A stretch of DNA of 64,000 nucleotides, from contig NW_020312089.1 of assembly GCF_002999335.1 (NCBI RefSeq), positions 1-64,000 on the forward strand, in the 5' to 3' direction. The translations under genes were made by a program, and so were the position numbers. Numbering within the stretch: the stretch's first letter is position 1; each line of letters starts with the position of its first letter. The notes under the pieces are model-generated. The model was not told the DNA's origin. It was given only the letters and a program-made list of their open reading frames with translations, and did not search any database. This DNA is from Cyclospora cayetanensis. Its lineage: Eukaryota; Apicomplexa; Conoidasida; Eucoccidiorida; Eimeriidae. Of this stretch, positions 22,201 through 33,300 are shown one piece after another.

Positions 22201-24811
22201 TCCCTCCCGTTCACTGCTCTACGCGGACGGCCCCAAACACAGTCGTGCTTTCTGCAGCAGCACGAGATCTCGGTGTTTGCCCTCATGGCAGCGGCGAATT
22301 TGCTGCCTCCAATTAGGCGGAGAGGAGGGGACTCCCAATGTGCCCCTAGGCGCCTTCTTCGCTCTATGGCTTATGGGAAGAAAGTATCGGGGAGCACTCT
22401 CCAGGCAGAGCGGTTGAGCAGCGCGACAGGAGAGAGCGCGTCTTCCCCTCCTCCTCGACAGGGAGAGGGAAGAACGACCTGGTCCAAGCGCTTACCTGCT
22501 TGCGCGTAGGCGGAGACAAGCGTAGCAAGCTGTCTGGCGTTGAGCTGGGGAAGACAGCCTCTGATGATCGGAGTCAGCGTGTAGTTGAAGAGATCGACTG
22601 GCTCTTCAGCCATGCGCGCCAACGCCCACGCGAACTGCACGGCATCCCCTGGAGAGCACAGCTCGGCATCCGTTTCAACTCGTCGTCGTATGGCAGCAGC
22701 GAGGCTTTTGTCGAAGAACGCGGAAGCTGCGAAAGCCCACGCCACTGAAGCCAACTCCGGAGTGGAAAGCTGAGGCAAGAGGGCACGAGCTCGCACCGCC
22801 AAGGCGCCGAACAGCCGTGAATCCTTCACGCGCAGTCTGGAGAGCCCGCAGCAGATGCACGTCAGGTCTAGTGGTCGTTGCAGCTGCGGAACCACGGCAA
22901 AAGACGCCTCCAGGAGCGCCTCCCGCAGCTCCTCGGCGGTTGCTGCAGGCAGTGCCAGTCTGCCGAGGCAGTACAGACACGTGGCAACTTGGTGGGGAGA
23001 CATGTCGTGGCTCAGAGCGGCGCAACGGGAGAGCAGCTGCGGCAGCCACGCGGGTGTGTGCTCTGCCCTTGTAAGACCCCAAAGAAGATTCGAGACGCCT
23101 TGACAGTCCAAAAGGGGCAGAGACTCTCGCGCTGCAGCCATCAGGGAGACGAAACGAGGATCTGAGAAGAGCAAACCACGGTTGTAGGGAGACAGCAAGC
23201 GGCCCAGACGGTGAACGCCTGTGACGACGTTGATTGGATCCATTCCGAACTCCACAGACAGCCGGGACCGAGTGGCTGCTGCTGCTGCTGCTTCTGTTGT
23301 TGCTTCTGTTGCTGCCAAATCCAAAGAGGGCGCACTTGCAGCGGAAGCACCAGCTGTACTCCCAATGGAAGTTGCATTTGTTGTTGATGATGGGATTATT
23401 GTTGCATTCGCTGTTGATGATGATGGGATTATTGTTGCATTCGCTGTTGATGATGATGGGATTATTGTTGCATTCGCTGTTGAAGATGATGGGATTATTG
23501 TTGCATTCGCTGTTGATGACGATGCTGCACTGTCTGCGCATACACTCGGCTGTGCGCCGGGGGGAGCGAAGGCAACGGAGTTTCTAGCAGTAGGACTCCC
23601 CCCTACTGCCTCCAAGGCGGCACCGACTGCAGAAAGAATATCCTCTGGAGTGCGAGCTCGCAACAGTCGTTGTTGCGTGTGCAGATGTTGTGGCGAGAGC
23701 CGTTCCCAGACTTCCTGGCGCATACCCGCGGCTTGCGTCGCTCTAGCGATGGGGTTTTCTGTCTCGATGAACTCAGCAAGTTGTGGCGAAGCCGTGAGCG
23801 TCCGTGCAGCTTCGCCCGTCGCGTCTGCCAGCAGGTGCCGCTCGTCGCAAGCCGCGAGGGGGGGAGGGGAGCCAACGCCTCCCCCGTCGCTCTCCGAGGG
23901 GGGGCCCCTTCCCAGCGCCTCCAGAGTAGCGTCATCCGCAGCAGTGTCGGGGGGAGAAGCCGACGTTTCTGCATGCTCCTCCGAGGAGCTGGAGAGAGTC
24001 TTGCGCTGCTCTCTGGGGAGAGCAGCAGCTTCCACAGGCCGTATTCTTGCGCTGAGCTCACAGGTTTGCTGCAAGGTCGTTAGGTTGTCGCGCCAGTTGG
24101 GCCCCCCCCCCCCCGTTCAAGAGCTTCCTTCGACAGGGCCCTTCCCCCCTCGTGCGCAGTCGCTGCTTCCGCGAGACACGGGGGCGCACTCTGAGGCAGT
24201 GGGATCCCCACGCCGCTGCTGCTGGACGAGCTCGCCTCGAGGGAGGCATCCTTTGACGCGGCGTGGATTGCTGTTGCTGCTCCCAATACGCGAACTGTGC
24301 GCTTGGCCGTGCGCGCGTGCCGCTGCATGCGCCGCTCCTGCTCTTCCTTCAGCAGCTGCTGCCACAGGGAGGGCTGATACAAAGCCTCATGCTCCTTGAG
24401 CCCCTTCACGTTGAACTGGGGTTTGCCGAATTGTTTTTGCCCCTGCGTGGAAGCGCCCTTGAGAGGAGATGCTGCTGCCGCCGCCGCAGAAAGCCTCCTC
24501 CCTTTGTCAACACGCACGGCTGGCCTGTAGGAAGGACTGGCGTACTCATCTAGGGGGAGGAGGGCCTCTTCGAACTGCTCTGCGAAGGCTCGCTGCGCCT
24601 CCTCTAGGGAGCAGGGGGCCCCCCCCCCCTGCTGCTGCCTTTTCGGGGGCCCCTCGGAGGCAGTCGCTCCCTTCCTGCCTGCTGCCGAGCCTCCGGGGAA
24701 CGCGGGGCCTCCCCCAGAAAAGCGGCGGAATCTCGCCAAGAAGCGCAGAGGGGGGGGCCCCCCCGCAGATGCGGGGGGCAGGGGAGGTGGGCCCCTCATA
24801 AGGGCCCGCAT
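19227..24811 (-). CDS. Heptatricopeptide/RAP-type helical-repeat protein, probably organellar, with an apparent frameshift
   Basis: Exons: 24811-22496 (broken once), 21895-21015, 20242-19872, 19620 to a stop at 19227; about 1320 residues. The body is tandem ~37-residue helical units with a recurring L-x-x-LATVAxxFAxLG pattern, for example LSTPELASVAWAFAASAF, LNARQLATLVSAYAQAG and TAQQLATVAVGFAVLGF. Such repeats occur in apicomplexan RAP/HPR proteins that bind mitochondrial or plastid rRNA fragments and transcripts. The chosen ATG at 24811 gives a basic, Arg/Pro-rich leader (MRALMRGPPPLPP...RFLARFRRF) suited to mitochondrial import; an earlier in-frame ATG lies at 25111. The frame breaks at a 13-base G run (24102-24114), and one more G would restore continuity. 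A tandem 11-residue repeat (SSSTANATIIP) sits in the first exon. No C-terminal RAP domain was found. Confidence 0.62.
19652..19742. repeat. 14-bp minisatellite in an intron
   Basis: Six to seven near-identical copies of GCAAACGCACGCAT lie inside the intron between the 19872 donor and the 19620 acceptor of the helical-repeat gene. Confidence 0.92.
21918..21986. repeat. (GT)n microsatellite
   Basis: A GTGTGTAT/GT-rich tract sits in the intron of the helical-repeat gene, directly between its 21895 acceptor and the 20-bp minisatellite. On the coding strand it is a CA tract. Confidence 0.85.
22011..22210. repeat. 20-bp minisatellite, about 10 copies
   Basis: Ten almost perfect head-to-tail copies of GTTGCATGCCTCCCTCCCTC fill the intron between 22495 and 21896 of the helical-repeat gene. 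Only one unit differs (GCGTG at about 22134). There are no spacers, so it is not a CRISPR array. The homogeneity implies recent expansion or ongoing conversion. Confidence 0.95.
23385..23525. repeat. 33-bp in-frame tandem repeat in coding exon
   Basis: Four to five copies of a 33-base unit containing GATGATGGGATTATTGTTGC encode an 11-residue repeat (SSSTANATIIP) on the minus strand within exon 1 of the helical-repeat gene. All copies keep the reading frame. Confidence 0.88.
24102..24114 (-). other. 13-base G homopolymer that breaks a reading frame
   Basis: The minus-strand frame ending in this tract terminates 12 residues later. The frame one base over is open upstream of the downstream exon body and continues to the 22496 donor. 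A length of 14 G would give one continuous frame. A spliced route is possible (CTTGCAG acceptor at about 24073), but no convincing donor lies nearby. Confidence 0.7.
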
Positions 24812-25687
24812 GGATGGTGATACTGCAAAGTTACAGCCGCAATCAAAACAAAAAAGTCGGAACGGAGCCTGCGCTGCGGCCTGCGGCAGCAGAAGATCCC
24901 TGCCGCAGCTTCTCGGTGACCTGTCCGTACACCGCAAATGGCTTGCTTTAACCTCCGAACGCAGAAGAAGGCAGCATCTCTGGAAGGTTTTTCTGCTGTT
25001 GGCTGCTGTCGCGACACCTGAGCTACAGAGACCCCAAGGTTCCCCAGGAGGCTGTGGTGGGGCCCCATCAGGGGGGCCCCACGGGGCCCGCTGCGTGACC
25101 ACCCGTTGCACTCAGGATATTTTGGCGAATTCGTCAGGATCTCAAGCAGGGACGCCTCGAAAGTGCGGGAAAAAGTGCAAAACTTTCGATCCGCCGATTG
25201 TAATATGCACGAGCATTACAGCAGGCCTTGAAAGACTGGCACCTTGATTCGCGGGGAAGGCTTCAAACCCTGTTGCTTCATGCGGCCTGTGATGTGCATA
25301 TATACCTATACATACACAAATTTTTAAGACTCGATATACAGCCTGCTCTCATGTGATATACAGAGACGACCACGCTTGCAAGAGCCAGCGGAAAAGCTGC
25401 TGGAATCAACGGCGAAACTGCGCGTTCCTGCGGGTAACCGCGAAAAGCCTCGAGCTTCTCTCCGAAGAGCCACCGTGGGGGCCCCCCCTTGTTGGAGGCC
25501 CTTTCAGGGGAGCCACAGCACGTGCACCATCCAACGCAGCACGTACAGCGTACATCGATGATCTAACTCCTTCGCAGCACCTCAGGCTGCGTTCAAATGC
25601 ACCCCCGGGACTGATACAAGCAGCAGGGATCTTCGGCGACTTGCCCCCACATTACGTGTGTGAAATCAAGAGTCGAAGTGCAGGCAC
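24812..25687. other. Divergent intergenic region (candidate bidirectional promoter)
   Basis: About 0.9 kb separates the minus-strand helical-repeat gene from the plus-strand 814-codon gene. It contains GGGGGCCCC blocks near 25060 and 25480-25505 and a short AT-rich stretch (25290-25345). An in-frame upstream extension of the minus gene is open to 25111. No specific regulatory motif could be identified. Confidence 0.45.
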
Positions 25688-28132
25688 TTGAGGGAAGAGT
25701 GTCTGTACACGCGCGAATCCATGGGGGAGGAAGTAGGCTCTTCCCCACGCCTCAGGGGGCCTCATGGGGGCCTGCCTCGTGAAGATCCTCCCCGCTCGTC
25801 GGGGGGCCCCCCTGCTGCTGCCTTAGGGGGCCCCCTCCCTCTGGCCTGCATTTGCCCTCCACACGCGTTGTGCAGGCGCTCCTTGCCCAAGTTTGTGGCA
25901 AGAGCAGAGGGCACCAGCAGCTCGGTTGGGGGGCCCCCTGAGGGCCCCCAAACCTGCCTGGAGGACTGCCAGCTGTGCCGCAGCTGGTTCGGATTTATCA
26001 GGGGGTGTCGTGTGCCGCCTACTGTCTTGAGAGGCTTCGTCTCGCTGACCTTCTACCCCTTCAAGCTCAAGTATAGCAACTCCCCAATGCGGCATCTCCT
26101 GCAGCAACAAGAGCAGCAGCAACAAGAGCAGCAGCAGCAAGAGCAGCAGCAGCAAGAGCAGCAGCAACAAGAGGCCGCAATTTTTCATGCGGGCAGCAAG
26201 CAGACTTCCAACCCTGCTTCTCTCTCAGACACGCCTTCTTCCCTTGACCAAGGCAACATCAACAAGGGATTTCCTATGAGCTGCTGGCAATGCAACCCCT
26301 ACAGAGGTGTCTTCGAACGCGTGATGCACTGTGGCATGCGTGGCAAAGACGGCTTTGCTGGCCGCTTTCATCGCTTACTTGCTTCCCAAGAATTTGGCAT
26401 TCGTGTGTTTCTCTCTATAGACCCGCGGTACATCCGAGGCGTCTCTTTCGCCGCTCGATCGCTCGCGCTCAAGTGCCTCTCCAAGTTCATCCTGGCTCTC
26501 CTTTACCAGACGCTTTTTTACAGCTCCGCAAGCAGCTGCGGCAGTGCGACGTGCCGCTGCTCCCGCGCAGATTTCGAAGATGCCACCGATGACGATGAGG
26601 ACTGGCCGTTCCGCACAGTCCTTCAAAGCCCCCGCATTTTGCAGCAGCAGCAAGATGCAAAAGCGGAAGCTGCTGCTGCTGCAAAATGCAGCAACAACAA
26701 CAGCACCGACGGCGCCAGAGGCAGCAACAGCAGCAGCAGCACCAACAGCACCAGAGGCAGCGTTTCTCTGGCAAAAAAGCGATGCAGCAGACAAAATCAC
26801 GCATACCCCCTCCCCGGAGGGGCCCTTGCTGCGGCTACAACGGCAGCAGCGACGATAGCCGCGACGGCTGCTTCCCCCTTCACTCCAAGGAAAGGCAGCA
26901 CCAGTTCTACTCCCGTGAAACACCAGCAGCGTCAGCAGCAGGAACGTCGTTCGATGCCTTGTTTAGGTTGCTGTGGCAGCACTGTCTGCAGCAACGGCTG
27001 CTGTTGCTCCAGCAGCTGCTGCGGATCCCTTTGCTGCTCTCCCAGCGGTGTCTGGGGTGTACATGCAGTGCAAAGGGCTCTTCGCGCTGCTGCTGGGGGG
27101 CCCCTCGAGGGCCCCTCCCCCGCCTTAGCGATTCGTAAAAAGTATCGCTGGTGGCTAAGAGACCGCGAGGGGAACCCTGCGGAGCAGCTGCTACTGCAGC
27201 GTCTGCGCGTGCTGCTGCCGGATGTGCTGCTTTTGCGCCTTGCGCAGCTCCTAACGGCTGCCGCCGCTGCAGTCGCTGCTAAGTCTCAGCAGCGGAGGGA
27301 GACTCGGAGAAGGCTTGCTGCTGAACTCGCTGCAGTCCTTGCAGCCTTCCCCCTTGATCCGAAGCAGCAGGAATACCAGGAGCAGCAGTTGTTGCTCCTC
27401 CAGAACAAGAACGACGACTCCGTGTTGTGGGATCCCTTCGCTGCAGATGAAGAGCAGCCGGCTCAGAGTGGCGGCAGCAGCGTGAAGCGAAGAAAGAAGC
27501 TGGGCAGTCCAGAAGACGCTGGAGGCACTGCTGCCGCGATGGGAGTATATGAAGAGCTGCGCAGCTGCTGCTTGGATTTCCTCTGCGTGCTGCTCCACCT
27601 CAGTTGCTGCCACACAGAGCATCGACGCTGCTGCGTTGTAAGGTGCAGAGACGTGGCCGTCGCAAGGGATGCCTTAGGAAGCGAACAAGAAAGGCAGCTG
27701 GCTCTGTTTGCTCGGCAGCAACAGCGAGTGCGCCGCTGCAGCAGCGACAGCGAAAGCAGCAGCGCCTCCTCTAGCGACGAGAGCTGGCACCCAGCTTCCC
27801 CCGCCAGGAGCAGCGGCGACAGCGAAGGCAGCACCAGTGGCGAAGACTCCGACGGAGCCTCAGAGGCGGAGGGGCCCCTCCCCAATGTGCAGGTGTGTGT
27901 CACGGACTCTGGTGAGTGCGACAGCTTTGGGGGAGTTAGAGGAGTTTTTCAAGGGGCTTCAAGCAAGGGGGGGGGGGGCCCTAGGCTCTCCTTGCAAGAG
28001 TATCTGAGTAGCGTGGTGAACTGCAGATGCGGTTGCGCTGAGCCGGAGTGCGACCCGGACGAAGACACGGAAAGCGAGGCAGGGGGGGAGGCCCTCGAAG
28101 ATACCACTAGCTCGAGCGAGGAAGAGCAGTGA
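25688..28132 (+). CDS. Unidentified 814-residue Gln/Ser/Cys-rich protein
   Basis: One uninterrupted frame of 814 codons; the ATG at 25721 is an equally good start. The N-terminal third has several Cys pairs (CLEDCQLC, CWQCNPY) around a conserved-looking hydrophobic stretch (GFVSLTFYPFKLKYS), separated by a Gln/Glu run from CAG units (about 26100-26172). The middle is low-complexity Ser/Asn/Ala with a second Cys-rich cluster. The C-terminal part begins KKYRWWLRDREGNPAEQL, followed by amphipathic Leu-rich helices, and ends in an acidic Ser/Glu/Asp tail suggestive of a nuclear or scaffold protein. The paired cysteines might bind zinc, but no named finger pattern fits. It could contain unrecognised introns. 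Low-complexity insertions from CAG repeats are typical of Eimeria proteins. Confidence 0.55.
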   Translation: MREECLYTRESMGEEVGSSPRLRGPHGGLPREDPPRSSGGPPAAALGGPLPLACICPPHALCRRSLPKFVARAEGTSSSVGGPPEGPQTCLEDCQLCRSWFGFIRGCRVPPTVLRGFVSLTFYPFKLKYSNSPMRHLLQQQEQQQQEQQQQEQQQQEQQQQEAAIFHAGSKQTSNPASLSDTPSSLDQGNINKGFPMSCWQCNPYRGVFERVMHCGMRGKDGFAGRFHRLLASQEFGIRVFLSIDPRYIRGVSFAARSLALKCLSKFILALLYQTLFYSSASSCGSATCRCSRADFEDATDDDEDWPFRTVLQSPRILQQQQDAKAEAAAAAKCSNNNSTDGARGSNSSSSTNSTRGSVSLAKKRCSRQNHAYPLPGGALAAATTAAATIAATAASPFTPRKGSTSSTPVKHQQRQQQERRSMPCLGCCGSTVCSNGCCCSSSCCGSLCCSPSGVWGVHAVQRALRAAAGGPLEGPSPALAIRKKYRWWLRDREGNPAEQLLLQRLRVLLPDVLLLRLAQLLTAAAAAVAAKSQQRRETRRRLAAELAAVLAAFPLDPKQQEYQEQQLLLLQNKNDDSVLWDPFAADEEQPAQSGGSSVKRRKKLGSPEDAGGTAAAMGVYEELRSCCLDFLCVLLHLSCCHTEHRRCCVVRCRDVAVARDALGSEQERQLALFARQQQRVRRCSSDSESSSASSSDESWHPASPARSSGDSEGSTSGEDSDGASEAEGPLPNVQVCVTDSGECDSFGGVRGVFQGASSKGGGGPRLSLQEYLSSVVNCRCGCAEPECDPDEDTESEAGGEALEDTTSSSEEEQ

Positions 28133-30388
28133 ACAGGCTAGCCGAATAGAGATGTAGTTGATCTCGTGTCGAAAGTGCTGCGCCTCATCTGCTCACCACA
28201 ATGCTAATCCTCCGGCGTGAGTTTTTCTTGAAGCGGTAGATACAGTAGCGCAGGTCTGTGCGCACTCAGGGATCTTGGTGTCCATACCTCAAGCCAGTTG
28301 AAATCGAGTCTGGCCGCGTTTGCAGCCTGCAGAAAGCACTTTCCGGCACGATACACGCTTCTAGAATTCAATCATGATGAGCACACCAGAACAACCTGCT
28401 TGGGAGAAGCTCAGTTGATACAATGCAGAGCTGTGTTGAGGCGTGGAAGCCGCCCTGTGGAAGAGAACCTATGTCCAGACTTTTTGTGGGGAAGGGAGGT
28501 TTCTAAGGCTTAGAGGGGCCCTAAGGGGGTGAGCAGCTGGCTGTCTGACCAAATGATGCCATTGAAGAATGCGCTACCGGATTCCCTCGTACCACCACAA
28601 CCCCACCGGTGTACATAGCCCCCAGGCATAATAGTGCACATAGATCCCTGAGAGTGAAGGCGAAGAATTCGCCATTGAAGCTGCCCTAGCGAGAGGCCCT
28701 AGTGAGTCCCCTTTGTGTAGACACGCCAGCACACCTCGACAAGCCGCTACCCGTGAAAAAAGAGGTCGCTCGGCTTCAAGTTGTGTGTGGCGGCTCGAAT
28801 GAAGGAAGGCTGTCTTGCGTTGAGTTGCTGGAATGCAATGCGTGTGAGCCTACCCACTAGGTCAAGTCCTTACGTGACTGGCCTGGCTTGCTGTACGGTT
28901 ATTCATGACTAATCGGCTTGCGTGAATCCCACCCCACCACTGCGCGCTAGACTAGGGGTTGACAGTGCACAAAACGAAGCTGTCGCACAGCTAGCTGTAA
29001 AGTGCTGCGGCATTTCACCTATCAGTTCGGTGGAACGCAAGCCCGCACAGCCTAGATCAGGAGTCGCACTGGGGAGATATTTTGGTGAGAGGAGATTTCG
29101 AAGAGTGACCCGTCCTTCCACTCGAGGCCATGCCTCCTGAGTGAGACGCAACGACAAGGAGCTTCTGTTCAGTGACTTTTGCTGGAAGCGTTTTTCTACG
29201 TGCAGAGGGAGGCAGGCATCTGGATCTTCTCTGCCTTCCCTCCGCCTACCCACCCCACGCTCCCCCCCTCCCGCGTAGGACGGCTTCCTAGAGCCTCTAG
29301 GAGGCCTTTCCCTGATTTCCCTGCCAATCTATGTGAAGCACGCGAGGATCAAGCACAACTCCCCTGACTGAAAGACCTCACAGAACCGAGGAGAGGATGG
29401 GAGTAGGAGAGAGGTGCTCTCGGTGGGGGACTGTGTCCACTCGGGGAGGCTTGAGGGCGTCCTCATCGGTCTAGAGCTCGTCTTGTGATGGGCTCCTCCG
29501 CTTCTTCCTCGTCTCAAGTGCAACCTCCTCGCCCTCTGCAAGGCCTTTTAATTAAACAGTGAAGGCGGCTTCTTGCGCGCCTAGTTATTCGCGAATCCTA
29601 GGCAGGCCTGTTGTAAGGGACGCCGTGTAGGCGCTGGCGGTATAAGCGCTATTAATGCCAGAGAAAATACGAACCCCACATGCCTGTCCCTCTGACACTT
29701 GGCACCGACAAAAGAAGAGTCTTTAAGGGTGTATTTTGCGCCATCTTCCTGGAGTCATCCACCCAAACACCACCTAGGTCCCTCTCAAGGCAGGGGCATC
29801 CCCCCGAGGCGGGCAAGAGTGCCCCTTTGTCTAGAGGCACCCGCTGCGACCTCTGAAAGTGGATTTAGAGGATCTTCCGTCTTTCTTTTGCGCTTTTTTT
29901 TCAAGGAGTATTTTTGCTTGCGCCTTCATGGTTAGACGGAAGAGAGAGAGAGAGAGAGACAGTCAGAGAGGGATCGCCTCTGCAGCGCTGCCCCCTCCGC
30001 CCGAGGCTTGCACCACCATTGAAACACTGGCCCCCCCTTTCAAACTTGCATGTATACTGCAGATCCGCGTCTCCTGTTGGCATTTCAGACACCGCAATGC
30101 CCTTCCCCGTTCCCCTTTGATGCATGTGGTGCATTCTGCCGGCCTTAGAGTCATCGTCCCCTGTGTCGTGTCAAGACACTCCTCCCGCCGCCTCTTTTTA
30201 CCGCTCCCTGCAGAGCGCGTGCATGAGCTTCGCCAGCAGGCTGTCTACGCACATTAGGGGGCCCCCTACGTCCACGAGCACTCGGTGCTGCCTTTATGCG
30301 CAGCCACTGTGGGGCCCCTGGGATTCCAGGAGACGATGGAAGCGTCGACTTGGCATCTGCAGATTTTCACCCCCCACACGCGCTGGCT
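28133..30388. other. Intergenic region, no gene recognised
   Basis: This 2.25 kb between two same-strand genes shows only short open stretches. It holds a short GA run (29941-29960). In-frame sequence upstream of the next gene is open from the ATG at 30296. Nothing resembling a tRNA or rRNA was seen. Confidence 0.5.
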
Positions 30389-33300
30389 ATGGCCGAGCTC
30401 ACGGGAGCCTTCGTGATTCCTGAAGAGGCAATCCTAGGCGGTGCACACCGAAAGCTCCCCGATGAGCAAGTCCGACAACAACACCAGCAACGGAATCAAG
30501 AGCAGAAAGAGCAACAGCGAGAGCAGCAGCACCAACAGCATCAACAACAGAATCAAGGGCAGAAAGAAAAGAATCAAGGGCAGAAAGAACAACAGAATCA
30601 AGAGCGAGAGCAGCAACAAGAGCCTCAACAGCAGAATCAAGAGCAGAAAGAGAAGCACCAGCAACAGGTCCAGGAGCGAGAGCAGCAACAAGAGCACCAA
30701 CAACAGGATCAAGAGCAGAAGGAGGAACAGGAAGAGCAGCAGCACCACCAGCAGAATCAAGAGCAGAAAGAGAAACAGCACCAGCGACAGAATCGAGAGC
30801 AGAAAGAACAACAGCAACAACAGGACCAGGAGCGAGAGCAGCAACAAGCGCACCAACAACAGAACCAAGAGCAGAAAGAAAAACACCAACAAGAGCACAA
30901 GTGGCACCCACAGGCTTGCATGAGTACCACCACGACAGATTTCCAAGAACGCAGCGTGTCTCTCTGGCTCCAGGATAGACTCCCCGAAGACGTTGCATCG
31001 CAAGCGATGGAAGGCAGCGCTGTTTGTGAGAGACCGTTTCCCGAGGTTGGCAGCGTCTGTACGCTGGGGGGGCCCCCCTTCTGCACCAACGCGCGTGCCA
31101 CGGCGCGCCACAGGGGCCCCCTCCCCGACCCCCTAAGAGCTCGCAGATTATTTCTGTCACAGAATAAGCACGCCTTCCGCGTGACAGCATCGCCATCAGG
31201 AGCATCGAGCTCCCCCCCTGCCAGACAACGCAAGAGAGAGCCTCGCTCGGAGAGCCTCTCTGGAGACTCGCCCGCACCGACGCGAAGGGGGCCCCAACAC
31301 CCCAGCAGTGGAGTAGGTGGTGCCTCGGGGGCCCCTCAGGCTTCCCTTGCGGAGGCGAGATTGAAGGCAGCAGCAGGAGCAGCCGCCTCCTCCTCTAGAA
31401 GGCTTCGAGCGCAGGAGAGGGGCCCCCAGGGGCCTCTTGGCGAAGCCCACGAAACGAATCGACGCGTGCGTTTCTGGTGGCTTCGCACTGCGCAGTCCCA
31501 GTCCTCGGCGGCGGAGACACCCCACACTTTGCCAAACACACCGGGGGGGCCCTTTTTCCCCCCGCCTCTTGGGGGCCCCTCAGCGGCTCCCTTCTTCGGG
31601 ATGAACAACAAGTGCCAGCGACTTCCAGGCTCCCGAGCGGCGCTGCTCCCTAAACCAGCACGGATTTCCTCCGCAGTTCCCTGCAGCAGTCGAAAGGCGG
31701 GGGCAGTCCTCGAAAGGGCATCCTCGGAAAGAGGCACTGGAAGGGTCACATGCGCGTATGCGGCTTCACGGAAGCCCCCTTTGGCCAGACGCGCCTGTAG
31801 CACATGCATCAAGTTCCCACGAGCGCTCCAGCTGTCGCTTCCTGCACCCCTGGCGACTATCCCACTCGAGGGCGGGGCTGCGCTCGAAGCCGCAGAGGGG
31901 GCTGCCAGTGACTCCTCCCCCAGCGTGGGAGCAACCGTGCCGCAGCACGACGCGACTGGTGATGTGAGCCTACAAGGAGATCCGAGGAGGAGCAGCTGTG
32001 TCTCCCTAAACAGCCTTTCTAGGGGGTCTGGAGGCGCCTTCGCGAACCGCAGTCCGCTGGTGCACCCGCAGTTGAGTGGAGAGAGGGAGCGCCCTTTTCT
32101 GCATGCGCGCGAGGGGCCCCCTCGGAAGGACCCCCTGGCAGTGCAAGGCGTATCCCTCGCCGCTACGCGTGCTGCTGCTGTTGCGAAGGCTGCCGCTGCC
32201 GTTGCCGCTGCTGCGCAAGCCGAAGTAGAAGCGGCAGCAGCGGCTGCGACCTGGGGAGACACTGGAGAGTACTACGGGGCTGGCTGCAGTGTCGCTTCTG
32301 CGGGTGGACACCGGAGGGAGCAGCTAATGCTGGTTCTGCGACTGTTACTCCTCCTGCCTCCCGAGCTCCAGCACGCAGTGCAGGCCAGACTCTTTATGCT
32401 GCAGCAGCGACAGCGGCATCGGCAGCCTCTACGGGAGCCGAACGCGCGGTGGACACATCGGGCAGCAACAACAGCGAGCCTCCCCGGCGTGTCCGTGCTA
32501 TCGTCTGGGCCCCTCGTCGAAGACTTCTCGAAGGATGTCAACCAGCAGCAGCAGCAGCAGCAGCAGCATTATCTGCAGCAGCCTGCCGCTGCCGATGCAG
32601 CCAGGGTCCTCGGTTTCGAGGGGCCTCCTCCAGAGGGCCCGTTCGAGAGGCAACGCAACAGCAGCAACAGCAGCAACAGCAACAGCAACAACAGCAGCAT
32701 TGGCAGCAGCAACAGCAACAACAGCATTGGCAGCAGCAACAGCAACAGCATTGGCAGCATTGGCAGCAGCGGGCCCTTGGCGAGCGCTGCCAGCTTCCAG
32801 CAGCGTCGTGAGCGCGAGCAGCATCAGCATCAGCAGCATCAGCAGCAGCAGCAGGACCGCCAGGAGCAGCAAGTGTGGGAAGTCGATTCGACTGTAATGA
32901 GCCTTTATATGTCCGCAACGCTGCAAGCCTCTGCGATGCTCCAGCTGACACCAGGCAGGCACGCGGAGACGCGGCAAGCGGTGGATGCAGCAGCAGCAGC
33001 AGGGGTTAGAGGCGTGGATCTCTTTGCAAGCAACAGAGTCACCAGCAGCTGTACATGCGGGACTGCCGCCGTTGGTGCAATGCCTCTCTGCCCCGTTGTA
33101 GCAGCGTTGCCTGTTCACGAACAGAGCGGCTTGCTGCCGCGGGAGGTGCGGCCACAAAAATCCTCTTCGAAAGGGGAGGACGGAGCTGCCGATTGCGTGT
33201 GCGCGAGCTGTGGAGGGGCATTGCAGGCTTCCTGCTGCAGCCGCTGGGGCTTTGCTGCCACACAGCATGCCGTTTCACATGCGTTTACGGAGGTGTCTGG

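Noticed and set aside
22011..22210. Regularly repeated array resembling a CRISPR
   Set aside because: Units are contiguous with no spacers, and the DNA is nuclear with intron-containing genes.
23221..24399. A 392-codon + strand frame
   Set aside because: Antisense to the helical-repeat gene, whose minus-strand frame shows clear repeated helical motifs.
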